Assembly (NCBI GenBank): GCA_947169755.1 | Contig: CAMVQX010000045.1 | Span: 1-11,106 of the forward strand | Direction: 5' to 3' | Source: an uncultured bacterium | Lineage (GTDB): Bacteria > Cyanobacteriota > Vampirovibrionia > Gastranaerophilales > Gastranaerophilaceae | Length of the DNA: 11,106 nucleotides | Shown: piece by piece, positions 1 to 6,283 of the stretch | Layout of the letters: the number at the start of each line of letters is the position of its first letter | How positions within the stretch are numbered: the stretch's first letter is position 1 | Translations under genes and position numbers: made by a program | The notes under the pieces: model-generated | What the model was told of the DNA's origin: nothing | The model's database searches: none | Seen by the model: only the letters and a program-made list of their open reading frames with translations

Positions 1-6
1 TATAAT
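1..6 (+). promoter_or_regulatory. Possible -10 element upstream of mntP
   Basis: TATAAT fills positions 1-6, so any -35 element lies outside the window. If it is a real -10, transcription would start near position 13 and the leader would be only about 37 bases. That is too short for the manganese-sensing yybP-ykoY riboswitch that often precedes mntP in other bacteria. A lone hexamer in AT-rich DNA is weak evidence. Confidence 0.35.
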
Positions 7-49
7 ATTAACTACAAATTCCCATGGAATAGATTGTTTGAGGTGGAAA

Positions 50-595
50 TTGAGCTTAGCTGATATAATAATTCTTTCAATAGCTCTCGGTATTGATTGC
101 CTTGTAGTATCCTTTTCACAGGGGCTTATTTTCAAGTCTAACAGAGTAAAAAATTCATTATTCCTTGCCTTAACTATGGGATTTTGTCAGGGGTTAATGC
201 CTTGCTTGAGTTATGGCGGGACTTCTTTTATTGATAAATATATTGAACCGTACTCATCAGTTGTTGTTTTTGCGATATTTTTATTTTTAGGGATAAAGTT
301 TATTTCCGGTGCTTTTGTTGAAAATAATGAAAAATTATGTTCTTTAAACTGGAAATGTTTGATAGCATTGGGGATTGCGACAAGTATTGATGCTTTAGCT
401 TCCGGTGTTAGCTTGAAACTTACTGATACTCCGCTCTTTAAATCTGTTATAATTATCGGGCTTATGTCATTTTTGATGTCGATTATCGGCTTTTGGACAG
501 GAAATTTCTTTAAAAAATTACCTTCAAAAGCTTTAGAAATATTTGGCGGAATTGTACTGATATGCTTAGCAATAAAGAGCATGCCAATTTTTTAA
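50..595 (+). CDS. mntP: MntP-family manganese efflux pump
   Basis: An inner-membrane exporter of the MntP (DUF204) family, which protects cells from excess Mn2+. The protein is about 181 residues, the usual family length, and is almost wholly hydrophobic with about six membrane segments. It shows the two half-repeats expected of the family, each with a membrane-buried aspartate: LGIDCLVVS near the N-terminus and GIATSIDALASGVSL in the second half. I chose the TTG at 50. GAGG at 40-43 lies six bases upstream, and this start puts the first key Asp at residue 16, as in the E. coli protein. A TTG at 38 is possible, and the frame stays open to the window edge, so a start outside the window cannot be excluded. 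The gene appears monocistronic: no terminator is obvious after it and the next gene has its own promoter. Family assignment is secure; the metal is known from the family, not shown here. Confidence 0.88.
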   Translation: MSLADIIILSIALGIDCLVVSFSQGLIFKSNRVKNSLFLALTMGFCQGLMPCLSYGGTSFIDKYIEPYSSVVVFAIFLFLGIKFISGAFVENNEKLCSLNWKCLIALGIATSIDALASGVSLKLTDTPLFKSVIIIGLMSFLMSIIGFWTGNFFKKLPSKALEIFGGIVLICLAIKSMPIF

Positions 596-778
596 AGATT
601 TTACATTTCTTAATACACATATAAATCATGGAAAACCATGCCATGAGCATGATTACATGATTTAAAACCCCAAAACCATGTAGAAGTCTATTTTTCAACA
701 TGATTGACTTTCTAAAATGGGCAATACCGTTGTCATTACAGGGTTTGTTACAAATGTTCATAATAACATGTTCATCTC
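596..778. other. CATG-rich intergenic stretch, no convincing gene
   Basis: About 180 bases between mntP and the next promoter. CATG occurs eight times between 627 and 770 (at 627, 637, 642, 648, 656, 677, 699 and 767). Several copies sit in nested dyads: CATGG-AAAA-CCATG at 627-640, TCATGG/CCATGA at 626-631 and 641-646, and AAATCATG/CATGATTT at 623-630 and 656-663. A minus-strand reading frame of 83 codons and a plus-strand one of 30 codons cross it, but neither has a ribosome binding site or a recognisable product. It might hold a small structured RNA, a protein-binding region, or the remains of a decayed gene. Confidence 0.4.
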
Positions 779-806
779 TTGAAAATTTTTAGTGATTTTT
801 TATAAT
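779..806 (+). promoter_or_regulatory. Sigma70-type promoter of the small Cys-rich gene
   Basis: TTGAAA at 779-784 and a perfect TATAAT at 801-806 are separated by 16 bases. The predicted start of transcription is near 813, leaving a leader of about 100 bases before the TTG start at 913. The -10 is consensus and the -35 matches five of six bases. Confidence 0.6.
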
Positions 807-811
807 GTAAT

Positions 812-912
812 TACGAAGAGGTGAAACACATCTCTAATGGGGATTTTGACAGTGCAATTGTACTGTTTTAGTTGCCGTACTTGGGTAAGATAGTTAATGG
901 AGATTCTATAAA
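812..912 (+). promoter_or_regulatory. Structured 5' leader with alternative hairpins
   Basis: The predicted leader holds two hairpins. The first is AGAGGTG (817-823) with CATCTCT (829-835), seven pairs including one G-U around a five-base loop. The second is an 18-base dyad, ACAGTGCAATTGTACTGT, at 849-866. UACG (812-815) can also pair with CGUA (876-879) to close both into one domain. The strand 830-836 can instead pair with 898-904, the TGGAGAT that contains the GGAG ribosome binding site. Folding of the first hairpin and occlusion of the site are therefore mutually exclusive. The segment TAATGGGGATT (835-845) recurs as TAATGGAGATT (895-905). I do not recognise a known riboswitch class. Confidence 0.4.
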
Positions 913-1134
913 TTGTTAAGAAGTAGGGATATGGGTAGAGCTGTTGCGGTTAGAAGATGGACTCCAACCGCACTTGAATGTTACAAGAGGGGTTGTAATT
1001 GTGAAGGGTGTTTTTATAAGGCTTTCTTTAGCGGTTCTTCACAAAAATGTCAAATGAAAGCTTCAGTTCTTGAATTGGTGCGAGTTATTGGTACTCCAAA
1101 TATTGAATTACAACAATTTATTATTGAAGAATAA
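913..1134 (+). CDS. Small conserved Cys-rich protein, function unknown
   Basis: A 73-residue soluble protein with five cysteines in its centre: C23, C28, C30, C33 and C46. The arrangement is WTP..ALECY...C.C..C, about 12 residues, then CQMK..VLELVR..GTP. I recall similar small proteins with this CY/CxxC/CxMK/LVR pattern in Clostridia and relatives, all unnamed. The cysteine spacing suits a zinc site or disulfide hub, but I cannot assign a function. The TTG start at 913 is supported by GGAG at 899-902, ten bases upstream. The ATG at 931 is closer to canonical but has AGGG only two bases before it. An in-frame stop at 895 rules out a longer protein. hpf follows 61 bases downstream with its own promoter, so the two may be co-expressed but are not obligately one operon. 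Confidence 0.72.
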   Translation: MLRSRDMGRAVAVRRWTPTALECYKRGCNCEGCFYKAFFSGSSQKCQMKASVLELVRVIGTPNIELQQFIIEE

Positions 1135-1142
1135 TTTTGGGC

Positions 1143-1171
1143 TTTAAAAATTAAATTGTATGTGTTATAAT
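1143..1171 (+). promoter_or_regulatory. hpf promoter with extended -10
   Basis: TTTAAA at 1143-1148, a 17-base spacer, and TATAAT at 1166-1171 preceded by TGT (1163-1165), which gives the extended -10 form TGnTATAAT. Transcription should start near 1178, just before the AGGAGG ribosome binding site at 1182-1187. The leader is therefore under 20 bases. Confidence 0.65.
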
Positions 1172-1195
1172 CAGCTTATATAGGAGGCTAATTAT

Positions 1196-1543
1196 ATGCA
1201 CATTTATGTAAACGGTAGAAACATTGAGATTACTGACGCTATTAAAGCTTACGTGAAAGAAAAGCTTGGTAAGGTTGTCAATCATTATGACCAAATTCAA
1301 GATATTGAAGTTGTGTTGTCAGTTATTAAAAATCCTGCAGCTTCAGGCAAGCATGTTGCAGAAGTTTCATGCAAAATGAATTCAGGTGATGTTGTACGTT
1401 GTGAAGAAGCCGCAGATTCAATGTATGAAAGTATAGATTTGTTGGCTGATAAATTAGACAGACAAGTTAAAAAATTTAAAGATAAAAGTTTAGGTTCTGA
1501 TAAATCTTCAATAAGAACAGAAGTTGAAGAAGTTACTGAATAA
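1196..1543 (+). CDS. hpf: Short-form ribosome hibernation promoting factor
   Basis: A ribosome-associated protein of the HPF/RaiA (YfiA) family. It sits in the decoding region of the 30S subunit and silences ribosomes under stress or in stationary phase. The 115 residues cover the single beta-alpha-beta-beta-beta-alpha domain: MHIYVNGRNIEITDAIKAYV at the start, then HYDQIQDIEVVLSV, HVAEVSCKM and DSMYESIDLLADKLDRQVKK. It ends with a charged tail of about 17 residues. The C-terminal dimerisation domain of long HPF, usual in Cyanobacteria and Firmicutes, is absent, and the stop is followed by a terminator rather than a broken second domain. AGGAGG lies eight bases before the ATG, a strong site. 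Its own extended -10 promoter suggests independent control. The family is certain; how this short form would pair ribosomes is not. Confidence 0.95.
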   Translation: MHIYVNGRNIEITDAIKAYVKEKLGKVVNHYDQIQDIEVVLSVIKNPAASGKHVAEVSCKMNSGDVVRCEEAADSMYESIDLLADKLDRQVKKFKDKSLGSDKSSIRTEVEEVTE

Positions 1544-1563
1544 TTAAATTTTTAAACTTTTTA

Positions 1564-1603
1564 AACAATAAAAAACCGACCTGCTGGTCGGTTTTTTTAT
1601 TGT
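1564..1603. terminator. Bidirectional rho-independent terminator
   Basis: CCGACC-TGCT-GGTCGG forms the core at 1575-1590. It is flanked by AACAATAAAAA on the left and TTTTTTTATTGTT on the right, so the stem extends to about 17 pairs with a two-base bulge. Runs of A and T on either side allow it to stop transcription both from hpf (+) and from the convergent HEAT-repeat gene (-), whose stop codon is at 1620. Confidence 0.93.
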
Positions 1604-1619
1604 TATTCTAATTTTTGTT

Positions 1620-2477
1620 TTAGAAAGCAGCTACAGGTTTTTTCTGAGCTGTAGCACCGGGTATTGATTGCCAATTAGCTGCCATTATCTTTTTGAATGA
1701 TTTTAAAGCTGTATCTTCTAATTCACCCAATTCTTCAGCTTCCATAATCAATTCTCTCAAAGGTAATAAAGCTCTTTGGTCCCGTAATACCCCTAATGCA
1801 GCTGCAGCACCTGCTCTTACAAGTTCATTTTCAGAACGATTTTTCATAACATCAATCAAAGCCGGAACTGCTTTAGTATCATTTAATTTGCCTAATGATG
1901 TAACTGCATAAATTCTAACATTTACCCATTCGTCATACAACATATTGATGACTTTATCTACTGCCTTTTTGTTTCCGATTTCGCCCAACGCTCTTGTAGC
2001 ATCACATCTTACATTAACCTTTTCATGATCAAGTGATTCCATAAGAGCATCTGTTGCAACATCACCTATTTCAATTAAAGCATCTGTTGCAGTAATACAA
2101 ACTTGCGGATTTTCATCATTCAATGCTTCAACTAATGGTTCTACAACAATTTCGCCGCCTAGACGACCAAGTGCACGAGCTGCACGAACTCTTACATCTA
2201 CATTTCTGTCTTCGCGTAAAGATTCGATTAAATGAACAGTTGCTTTAGAATCGCCAAGTTCACCTAATGCGCGAGCAGCATACAAACGTACTGAACCGTT
2301 TTTATCATGTTTTAAAACTTCAATTAATGGCTCTACTGCTTTGGAATCGCCCATTTCTCCAAGAACGCGGGCCGCGTTATATCTTACTTTTTCTGAATTA
2401 CTTGTTTTCAAATCTACTAGCAACTCGTCAAATGATTTTTTGACTTGTTTTTTCTTACTGTTCACACTAATTGTCAT
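1620..2477 (-). CDS. HEAT-repeat (PBS-lyase-like) protein
   Basis: A 285-residue soluble protein made of about seven consecutive repeats of roughly 31 residues with the core VRxxAARALGxLGDxxAVxxLIxxL. This is the PBS-lyase HEAT-like type seen in cyanobacterial CpcE/CpcF and NblB. Such alpha-solenoids bind other proteins; here no phycobilisome gene is nearby and a lyase role would be unjustified. Repeat four is slightly short (VCITATDALIEIGDVATDAL). Residues 1-25 are lysine-rich and the last 20 or so leave the repeat pattern. The start is the ATG at 2477, with GGAGG at 2487-2491 nine bases upstream. An upstream TTG at 2498 would run through that site and is rejected. The gene converges on hpf and shares its terminator. 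The likely role is a scaffold or adaptor; the partner is unknown. Confidence 0.85.
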   Translation of the reverse strand: MTISVNSKKKQVKKSFDELLVDLKTSNSEKVRYNAARVLGEMGDSKAVEPLIEVLKHDKNGSVRLYAARALGELGDSKATVHLIESLREDRNVDVRVRAARALGRLGGEIVVEPLVEALNDENPQVCITATDALIEIGDVATDALMESLDHEKVNVRCDATRALGEIGNKKAVDKVINMLYDEWVNVRIYAVTSLGKLNDTKAVPALIDVMKNRSENELVRAGAAAALGVLRDQRALLPLRELIMEAEELGELEDTALKSFKKIMAANWQSIPGATAQKKPVAAF

Positions 2478-2758
2478 TAAATTTTTCCTCCGACACAAAA
2501 TATTAATTCACTACACTTCTATATAAAAAATTTTGTGAAAAAATAATTGCCTTTTCTACCTACTTTTGTAAACTAATATTAACGACGTGCATTTTTAAGG
2601 GTAAAAATAACACTTTATATTTTTAATATAACATATATTATTTCTTTTGTGTTAATTTCAAGAAAAATTTGTAAAAAAAAATATGGTTGTTTTTTTAATT
2701 ATTGATGTCTTTCACTTATATTACTACTAATTTCGTAATACTTTTTCATATTTTACTA
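2478..2758. other. Intergenic AT-rich gap with a short direct repeat
   Basis: About 280 bases between the histidine kinase and the HEAT gene, both on the minus strand. It is very A/T rich with long homopolymer runs and I see no coding potential. TTACTACTAA occurs at 2721-2730 and again at 2753-2762, the second copy covering the kinase stop codon. It must contain the promoter of the HEAT gene, but no -35/-10 pair with proper spacing stands out. No hairpin strong enough to call as a terminator of the kinase gene is present. Confidence 0.4.
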
Positions 2759-4411
2759 CTAACTATGGATAGTAATAATAAATTCGCTGCCTTTGCCAAT
2801 TTCACTATTTACAATAATTTCGCCCTCATGTTTTTCAATTATTTTCTTACAAATTGCTAATCCAAGTCCTGTTCCTATCCCTTTATTTTTTGTTGTAAAT
2901 CCTGCTGAAAATATCTTGTTCAGCTGATTTTGTGGGATTCCTTTGCCGGTATCTTTTATTGTAACTTTCAGATTGTCATTAACGAATTCAGTAGTAATAG
3001 TAATAGTTCCGGGACCTTCGATAGCCTGACAAGCATTAACCAGAATATTCATAAAAACTTGATTCAGCATATTCGGAAAACATTTTATGAGCGGGATTTC
3101 CCCGTAATTTTTTATAATTTCTATTCTGTTTTTGGTTTCGTGTCTTATCAATTCTAATGTAAGGTCGAGTTCTTTGTTGATGTCTGCTTCTTGAAGTTCT
3201 GCTTCATCAAGACGTACGAATTTTTTTAATGAAGTTACAATATTACTTATTCTCGTTACTGCTTCTTTGTCAATATCGTTGATATCTTTCATCATATCTT
3301 TTAATTCGGAGTCTTCAATTGTATCCAAAATCTTGGAAACTATTGCGTTATTTGATTTTATAGATGCAACCGGTGTGTTAATTTCGTGCGCTACACCTGC
3401 AACAAGTTGACCTAATGATGCCATTTTTTCTGAATTAATCAGTTGAATTTGCGTTTCTTTTAGTTCTTTTAATGTGTTTTTTAATTCTTTTACAGTTTGA
3501 AGATTTTTATGATAGAGTTCAGCACGAGAAATTGCGTTGGAAAGTTGTATGGAAATTGCTTCTAAGATTTCTTTTTCTTCTGTCATTTCCCGTTTTTGAT
3601 AACTGAGTAAAACTATTATACCAGTTACATTTTGCAGATGGTGTACCGGTACTATTATTCTCAAAATGGGTTGTTTAAATGGTTTTGCATCTAAATATTC
3701 AGTTAATGTATTAGATATTGAAATCTCACGTTTTTCAATAGTTTTCAGAATTTTGTCATCGAAATTAATTAACGGAGGCATTTTGGATTTTTTTTCGCCG
3801 TAAATTTCTTGAATAAGAAATCCTTTTTTGTCTGTTTTTGCATAATATGCTTTATATGCTCCTAACATTATTGAGAGTTCTTTAAGTGCAGATTGCAAAA
3901 TTTGCGAAAGATCTATGCTTTCTCTTATATTGTTGGAAACTTTGTTTATAAAAGCGATTCGGATTGCTTGGCTTTGAGCTTTTTCTTTAATTTTTTGAAG
4001 ATCCTCATTTTCTTCTTCTAGTTGTTCAATTTTGCCTTGAAGTTTTTTGTTTTGTTTGTATATATTATCTAAAGAATTTTGTGCACTAACGTCTGTTAAA
4101 AATACAATTGTATAATTCCCCTTTTTTATTGCTTGAAGATCATAGTAATATATATTATTTTCGGCCTGATATGAGATTCTGGCAAAGAAATCTTCTTTTG
4201 AAATAATCGCATTATAAATAGGAGAATAGATTTCAATATTTTCAGAATCCAAAGGGCAGATTTCAAAACTTGTATTGTGTGAAAATTTCTTCAGATTAGT
4301 AAAATTTTTGAACCATCTTTTAAAAGTATGGTTTCTGAAAACAACTTCTTGTTTTTTATTAATTATGATAACAGCATCCCTAAATTGTCTGAAAAAATCG
4401 AACTTCTTCAT
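2759..4411 (-). CDS. Soluble PAS/GAF sensor histidine kinase
   Basis: A 550-residue cytoplasmic sensor kinase with no membrane segment or signal peptide. In order: a PAS-like sensor (about 1-110, starting FRQFRDAVIIINKKQEVVF), a coiled coil rich in E, K and Q (112-150), a GAF-like domain (about 155-295), a second helical linker (297-330), then the kinase core. The phospho-acceptor is H342 in VAGVAHEINTP, which resembles the HPK4-type H-box. The ATP-binding domain has an N-box at N455/N459 (MNILVNACQA), G1 at D487 (DTGKGIP), an F-box (FSAGFTTK) and G2 (GTGLGLAI, 513-520). All catalytic motifs are intact. No response regulator lies in the window, so it is an orphan kinase. The ATG has no Shine-Dalgarno sequence; a TATAAT ends seven bases upstream, suggesting a leaderless transcript. 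The signal sensed cannot be read from the sequence. Confidence 0.93.
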   Translation of the reverse strand: MKKFDFFRQFRDAVIIINKKQEVVFRNHTFKRWFKNFTNLKKFSHNTSFEICPLDSENIEIYSPIYNAIISKEDFFARISYQAENNIYYYDLQAIKKGNYTIVFLTDVSAQNSLDNIYKQNKKLQGKIEQLEEENEDLQKIKEKAQSQAIRIAFINKVSNNIRESIDLSQILQSALKELSIMLGAYKAYYAKTDKKGFLIQEIYGEKKSKMPPLINFDDKILKTIEKREISISNTLTEYLDAKPFKQPILRIIVPVHHLQNVTGIIVLLSYQKREMTEEKEILEAISIQLSNAISRAELYHKNLQTVKELKNTLKELKETQIQLINSEKMASLGQLVAGVAHEINTPVASIKSNNAIVSKILDTIEDSELKDMMKDINDIDKEAVTRISNIVTSLKKFVRLDEAELQEADINKELDLTLELIRHETKNRIEIIKNYGEIPLIKCFPNMLNQVFMNILVNACQAIEGPGTITITTEFVNDNLKVTIKDTGKGIPQNQLNKIFSAGFTTKNKGIGTGLGLAICKKIIEKHEGEIIVNSEIGKGSEFIITIHS

Positions 4412-4418
4412 AATTAAT

Positions 4419-4447
4419 ATTATATTTTATTTACTGTTTTGGGGCAA
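4419..4447 (-). promoter_or_regulatory. Histidine kinase promoter, predicted leaderless
   Basis: Read on the minus strand: TTGCCC at 4447-4442, a 17-base spacer, and a perfect TATAAT at 4424-4419. The ATG begins at 4411, so only seven bases separate the -10 from the start codon. The predicted first transcribed base is at or next to the A of ATG. The promoter lies wholly within the 57-base gap after holB, so the kinase can be expressed independently of the replication genes. Confidence 0.55.
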
Positions 4448-4468
4448 TTTGTTTCAAGGAAAATTATC

Positions 4469-5335
4469 TTAGTCATTTAAAATCATTTTAAAACTAAGCG
4501 TTTCCAAAATCGTTTGGATATTCATATTCAATTTATACTCTTTTTTGGCAGTTTCAATTGATTTTAAATCTTGTATAAGTTTTATTTTTAGTGCGTTATT
4601 GTTAATATTTGCTTTTAGTAAAGCTTCAATATAATTTTGCATTTGTGTAAATATTGTTTGCGGTTCGTTATCTTTCGTAAGTTCTAAAATTTTGTTATAA
4701 AAATCCAAAACTTCATCTCTCTCAAGTTCTAAATATCCGTCCATTATATCTTTCACAACAGAAAAATCTCTGTCTTCATCAAGTTTTGACGGGACATAAA
4801 AACATTGAGCACGAGAAACTATTGTTGATATCATATCTGATTTGTCTTTTGTAAGGAAAATAAAAGTTGTATTTTCAGGCGGTTCTTCAAATGTTTTTAA
4901 AAGAGCGTTTGAAGCTTCTTCTTGAAAATTTTGTGTATTTAAACCTGCTATATTTCCATCTTTATCTTTGTCGCAAAAGATTAAAACTCTATGATAATCT
5001 GAAGAAATAAGTAAATCGTTTTTAATCATTCTGGCTTGCTCAACGGAAATAACAGTTTTTGAACTGTCATCAGATGGCTTGTTATCAACTCTTGATATTG
5101 TCAGGACTGCGGGGTGTTTATTTTCTCTAATCCAGTTACAATTTAGGCAGGTGCAATTATCATCTTTAGTTCCTTTGCAATTCAAAAGTCTTGCAATTTC
5201 AAGAGCCAAATCATATTGGCTTTGTAAATCCGAACCGTAAAAAAGAATGCAGTGTGCTATATTTTTATCAGCGGAATTTATGCCGTTTGTAAAATATTTA
5301 GTCAAAAACGGATATTTTTCATCTAAACAATGCAT
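4469..5335 (-). CDS. holB: DNA polymerase III clamp-loader subunit delta'
   Basis: The delta' subunit of the clamp loader, which loads the beta sliding clamp on DNA with delta and tau/gamma. The 288-residue protein is of the AAA+ fold. The P-loop position reads LFYGSDLQSQYDLALEIA, without the usual GxxGxGK, so it should not hydrolyse ATP; this is tolerated in delta'. Four cysteines of the zinc module follow (C53, C61, C63, C66), with slightly irregular spacing. The conserved ASNALLKTFEEPPENTTFIF block is at about 141-160, and the arginine-finger region reads VSRAQ where SRC is usual. I chose the ATG at 5335: AAGAGG lies six bases upstream, inside holA. Alternative starts at 5356 and 5365 have poorer sites. 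The gene overlaps the end of holA by 17 bases, indicating translational coupling of the two subunits. Confidence 0.92.
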   Translation of the reverse strand: MHCLDEKYPFLTKYFTNGINSADKNIAHCILFYGSDLQSQYDLALEIARLLNCKGTKDDNCTCLNCNWIRENKHPAVLTISRVDNKPSDDSSKTVISVEQARMIKNDLLISSDYHRVLIFCDKDKDGNIAGLNTQNFQEEASNALLKTFEEPPENTTFIFLTKDKSDMISTIVSRAQCFYVPSKLDEDRDFSVVKDIMDGYLELERDEVLDFYNKILELTKDNEPQTIFTQMQNYIEALLKANINNNALKIKLIQDLKSIETAKKEYKLNMNIQTILETLSFKMILND

Positions 5336-6275
5336 TTTCAACCTCTTTTTCAACATCAAGTGCAAGACCTGCTTTGATTTTGTACTCAGCTTCGGTTAAG
5401 TTTTCTTTTAGCTTAACTAAATCTTTCAAGTTAGTTTTTTTCAACTTGTGCAAATTTAATTTTACAACATACTCATGCATTCCTGTTAATCTTGAAAGCT
5501 CTATCGGAGTTGAATTATGTCCTTTTGCCTTCAAAATAATCCAACGTCTGAGCATAGTTTGAAGTGTTGATAAAATTTCCAGAGGATAATGTGTATCAAG
5601 AAGCTTCCGATATTCCAACAGGGCTCTATCTTTTTCATTTTCCATCAAAAAATCTGAAAAAGCGAACAAATCCTCATTAGAAACACAAATTTCTCTAACC
5701 ATTGTTGATGTTACAATTTCGTTTGGATAAGCGAAAAGTTTTAATTTATCGAGTTCTTTATCAATTTGTCTCAGGTTGTTTCCGATTTGTGAGATCACTG
5801 ATGTAAGAGCATTTTTGTCTAATTTTATCCCTTTTGATTTACTTAGTTGTATAATTCTGCTTTCCAAATCAGCTGTTTTATATGTCGGAATCGGGGCAAA
5901 TTCTTTAGAATTTTGTTTAGAAAGCATTTTAAAGAATTTTTTACGGCTATCGAGTTTTTTACCTTCACCTCTTGGAAGTTGTGCAACAAAAATTATGTCG
6001 AGGTTTTCATTATTGTCTTCCAAAGCTTTTTCAATTTCTTTTATTTCTTTGTCTTCAAAAGTTTTTGAAAAATAATCAAGACAATTTATAACTATTAACA
6101 TCTTGCCAAACATCATGGGCTGAGTGCGTAATATAGAAATTAAATCCGGAAATTTCGGATTGTCATAAGTTTTGAAACTCATTTCAAGAAAGTTTTTATC
6201 AAGCTTTTTTTTAAGCTTGTTAATCTCGTTTTCTATATCAAAATCTTCTTCACCGTAAAAGAAATAAACTGCCAT
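5319..6275 (-). CDS. holA: DNA polymerase III clamp-loader subunit delta
   Basis: The delta subunit, the wrench that opens the beta clamp during loading. At 318 residues it has the usual length. The N-terminus MAVYFFYGEEDFDIENEI is the typical HolA opening. A region containing LISILRTQPMMFGKMLIVIN, which corresponds to the beta-binding part, follows. Next come a second-domain strand (IIFVAQLPRG), the central IGNNLRQIDKELDKL motif, and the C-terminal helical collar with LSTLQTMLRRWIILKAKG and VVKLNLHKLKK. The start at 6275 has no Shine-Dalgarno sequence; GATAAT ends eight bases upstream, so this may be translated from a leaderless mRNA. holB begins inside its last codons. In most bacteria I know, holA and holB are not adjacent, so the pairing here is a notable arrangement. 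Confidence 0.92.
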   Translation of the reverse strand: MAVYFFYGEEDFDIENEINKLKKKLDKNFLEMSFKTYDNPKFPDLISILRTQPMMFGKMLIVINCLDYFSKTFEDKEIKEIEKALEDNNENLDIIFVAQLPRGEGKKLDSRKKFFKMLSKQNSKEFAPIPTYKTADLESRIIQLSKSKGIKLDKNALTSVISQIGNNLRQIDKELDKLKLFAYPNEIVTSTMVREICVSNEDLFAFSDFLMENEKDRALLEYRKLLDTHYPLEILSTLQTMLRRWIILKAKGHNSTPIELSRLTGMHEYVVKLNLHKLKKTNLKDLVKLKENLTEAEYKIKAGLALDVEKEVENALFR

Positions 6276-6283
6276 AAATAATT

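Noticed and set aside
211..582. Minus-strand frame within mntP
   Set aside because: Shadow of the conserved membrane protein on the opposite strand.
510..761. Minus-strand reading frame of 83 codons after mntP
   Set aside because: It runs antisense into the well-supported mntP gene, has no ribosome binding site, and its composition resembles no family I know. It exists mainly because the CATG-rich gap lacks stops.
700..792. Plus-strand 30-codon hydrophobic peptide starting MIDFLKWAIPL
   Set aside because: It could encode one membrane helix, but there is no ribosome binding site or promoter in front, and its stop lies inside the promoter of the next gene. Too little support for a gene.
846..874. 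TTGACA as the -35 of a second promoter for the Cys-rich gene
   Set aside because: The perfect -35 has no acceptable -10 at 15-19 bases; the best at 17 bases is TAGTTG. Retained only as an overlap with the dyad.
1620..2477. Phycobilin lyase function for the HEAT protein
   Set aside because: HEAT repeats of this type occur in CpcE/CpcF, but no phycobiliprotein or photosynthesis gene is present, so only a general protein-binding role is supported.
2478..2498. TTG start at 2498 for the HEAT-repeat protein
   Set aside because: It would translate through the GGAGG site that serves the ATG at 2477, and the added residues look random.
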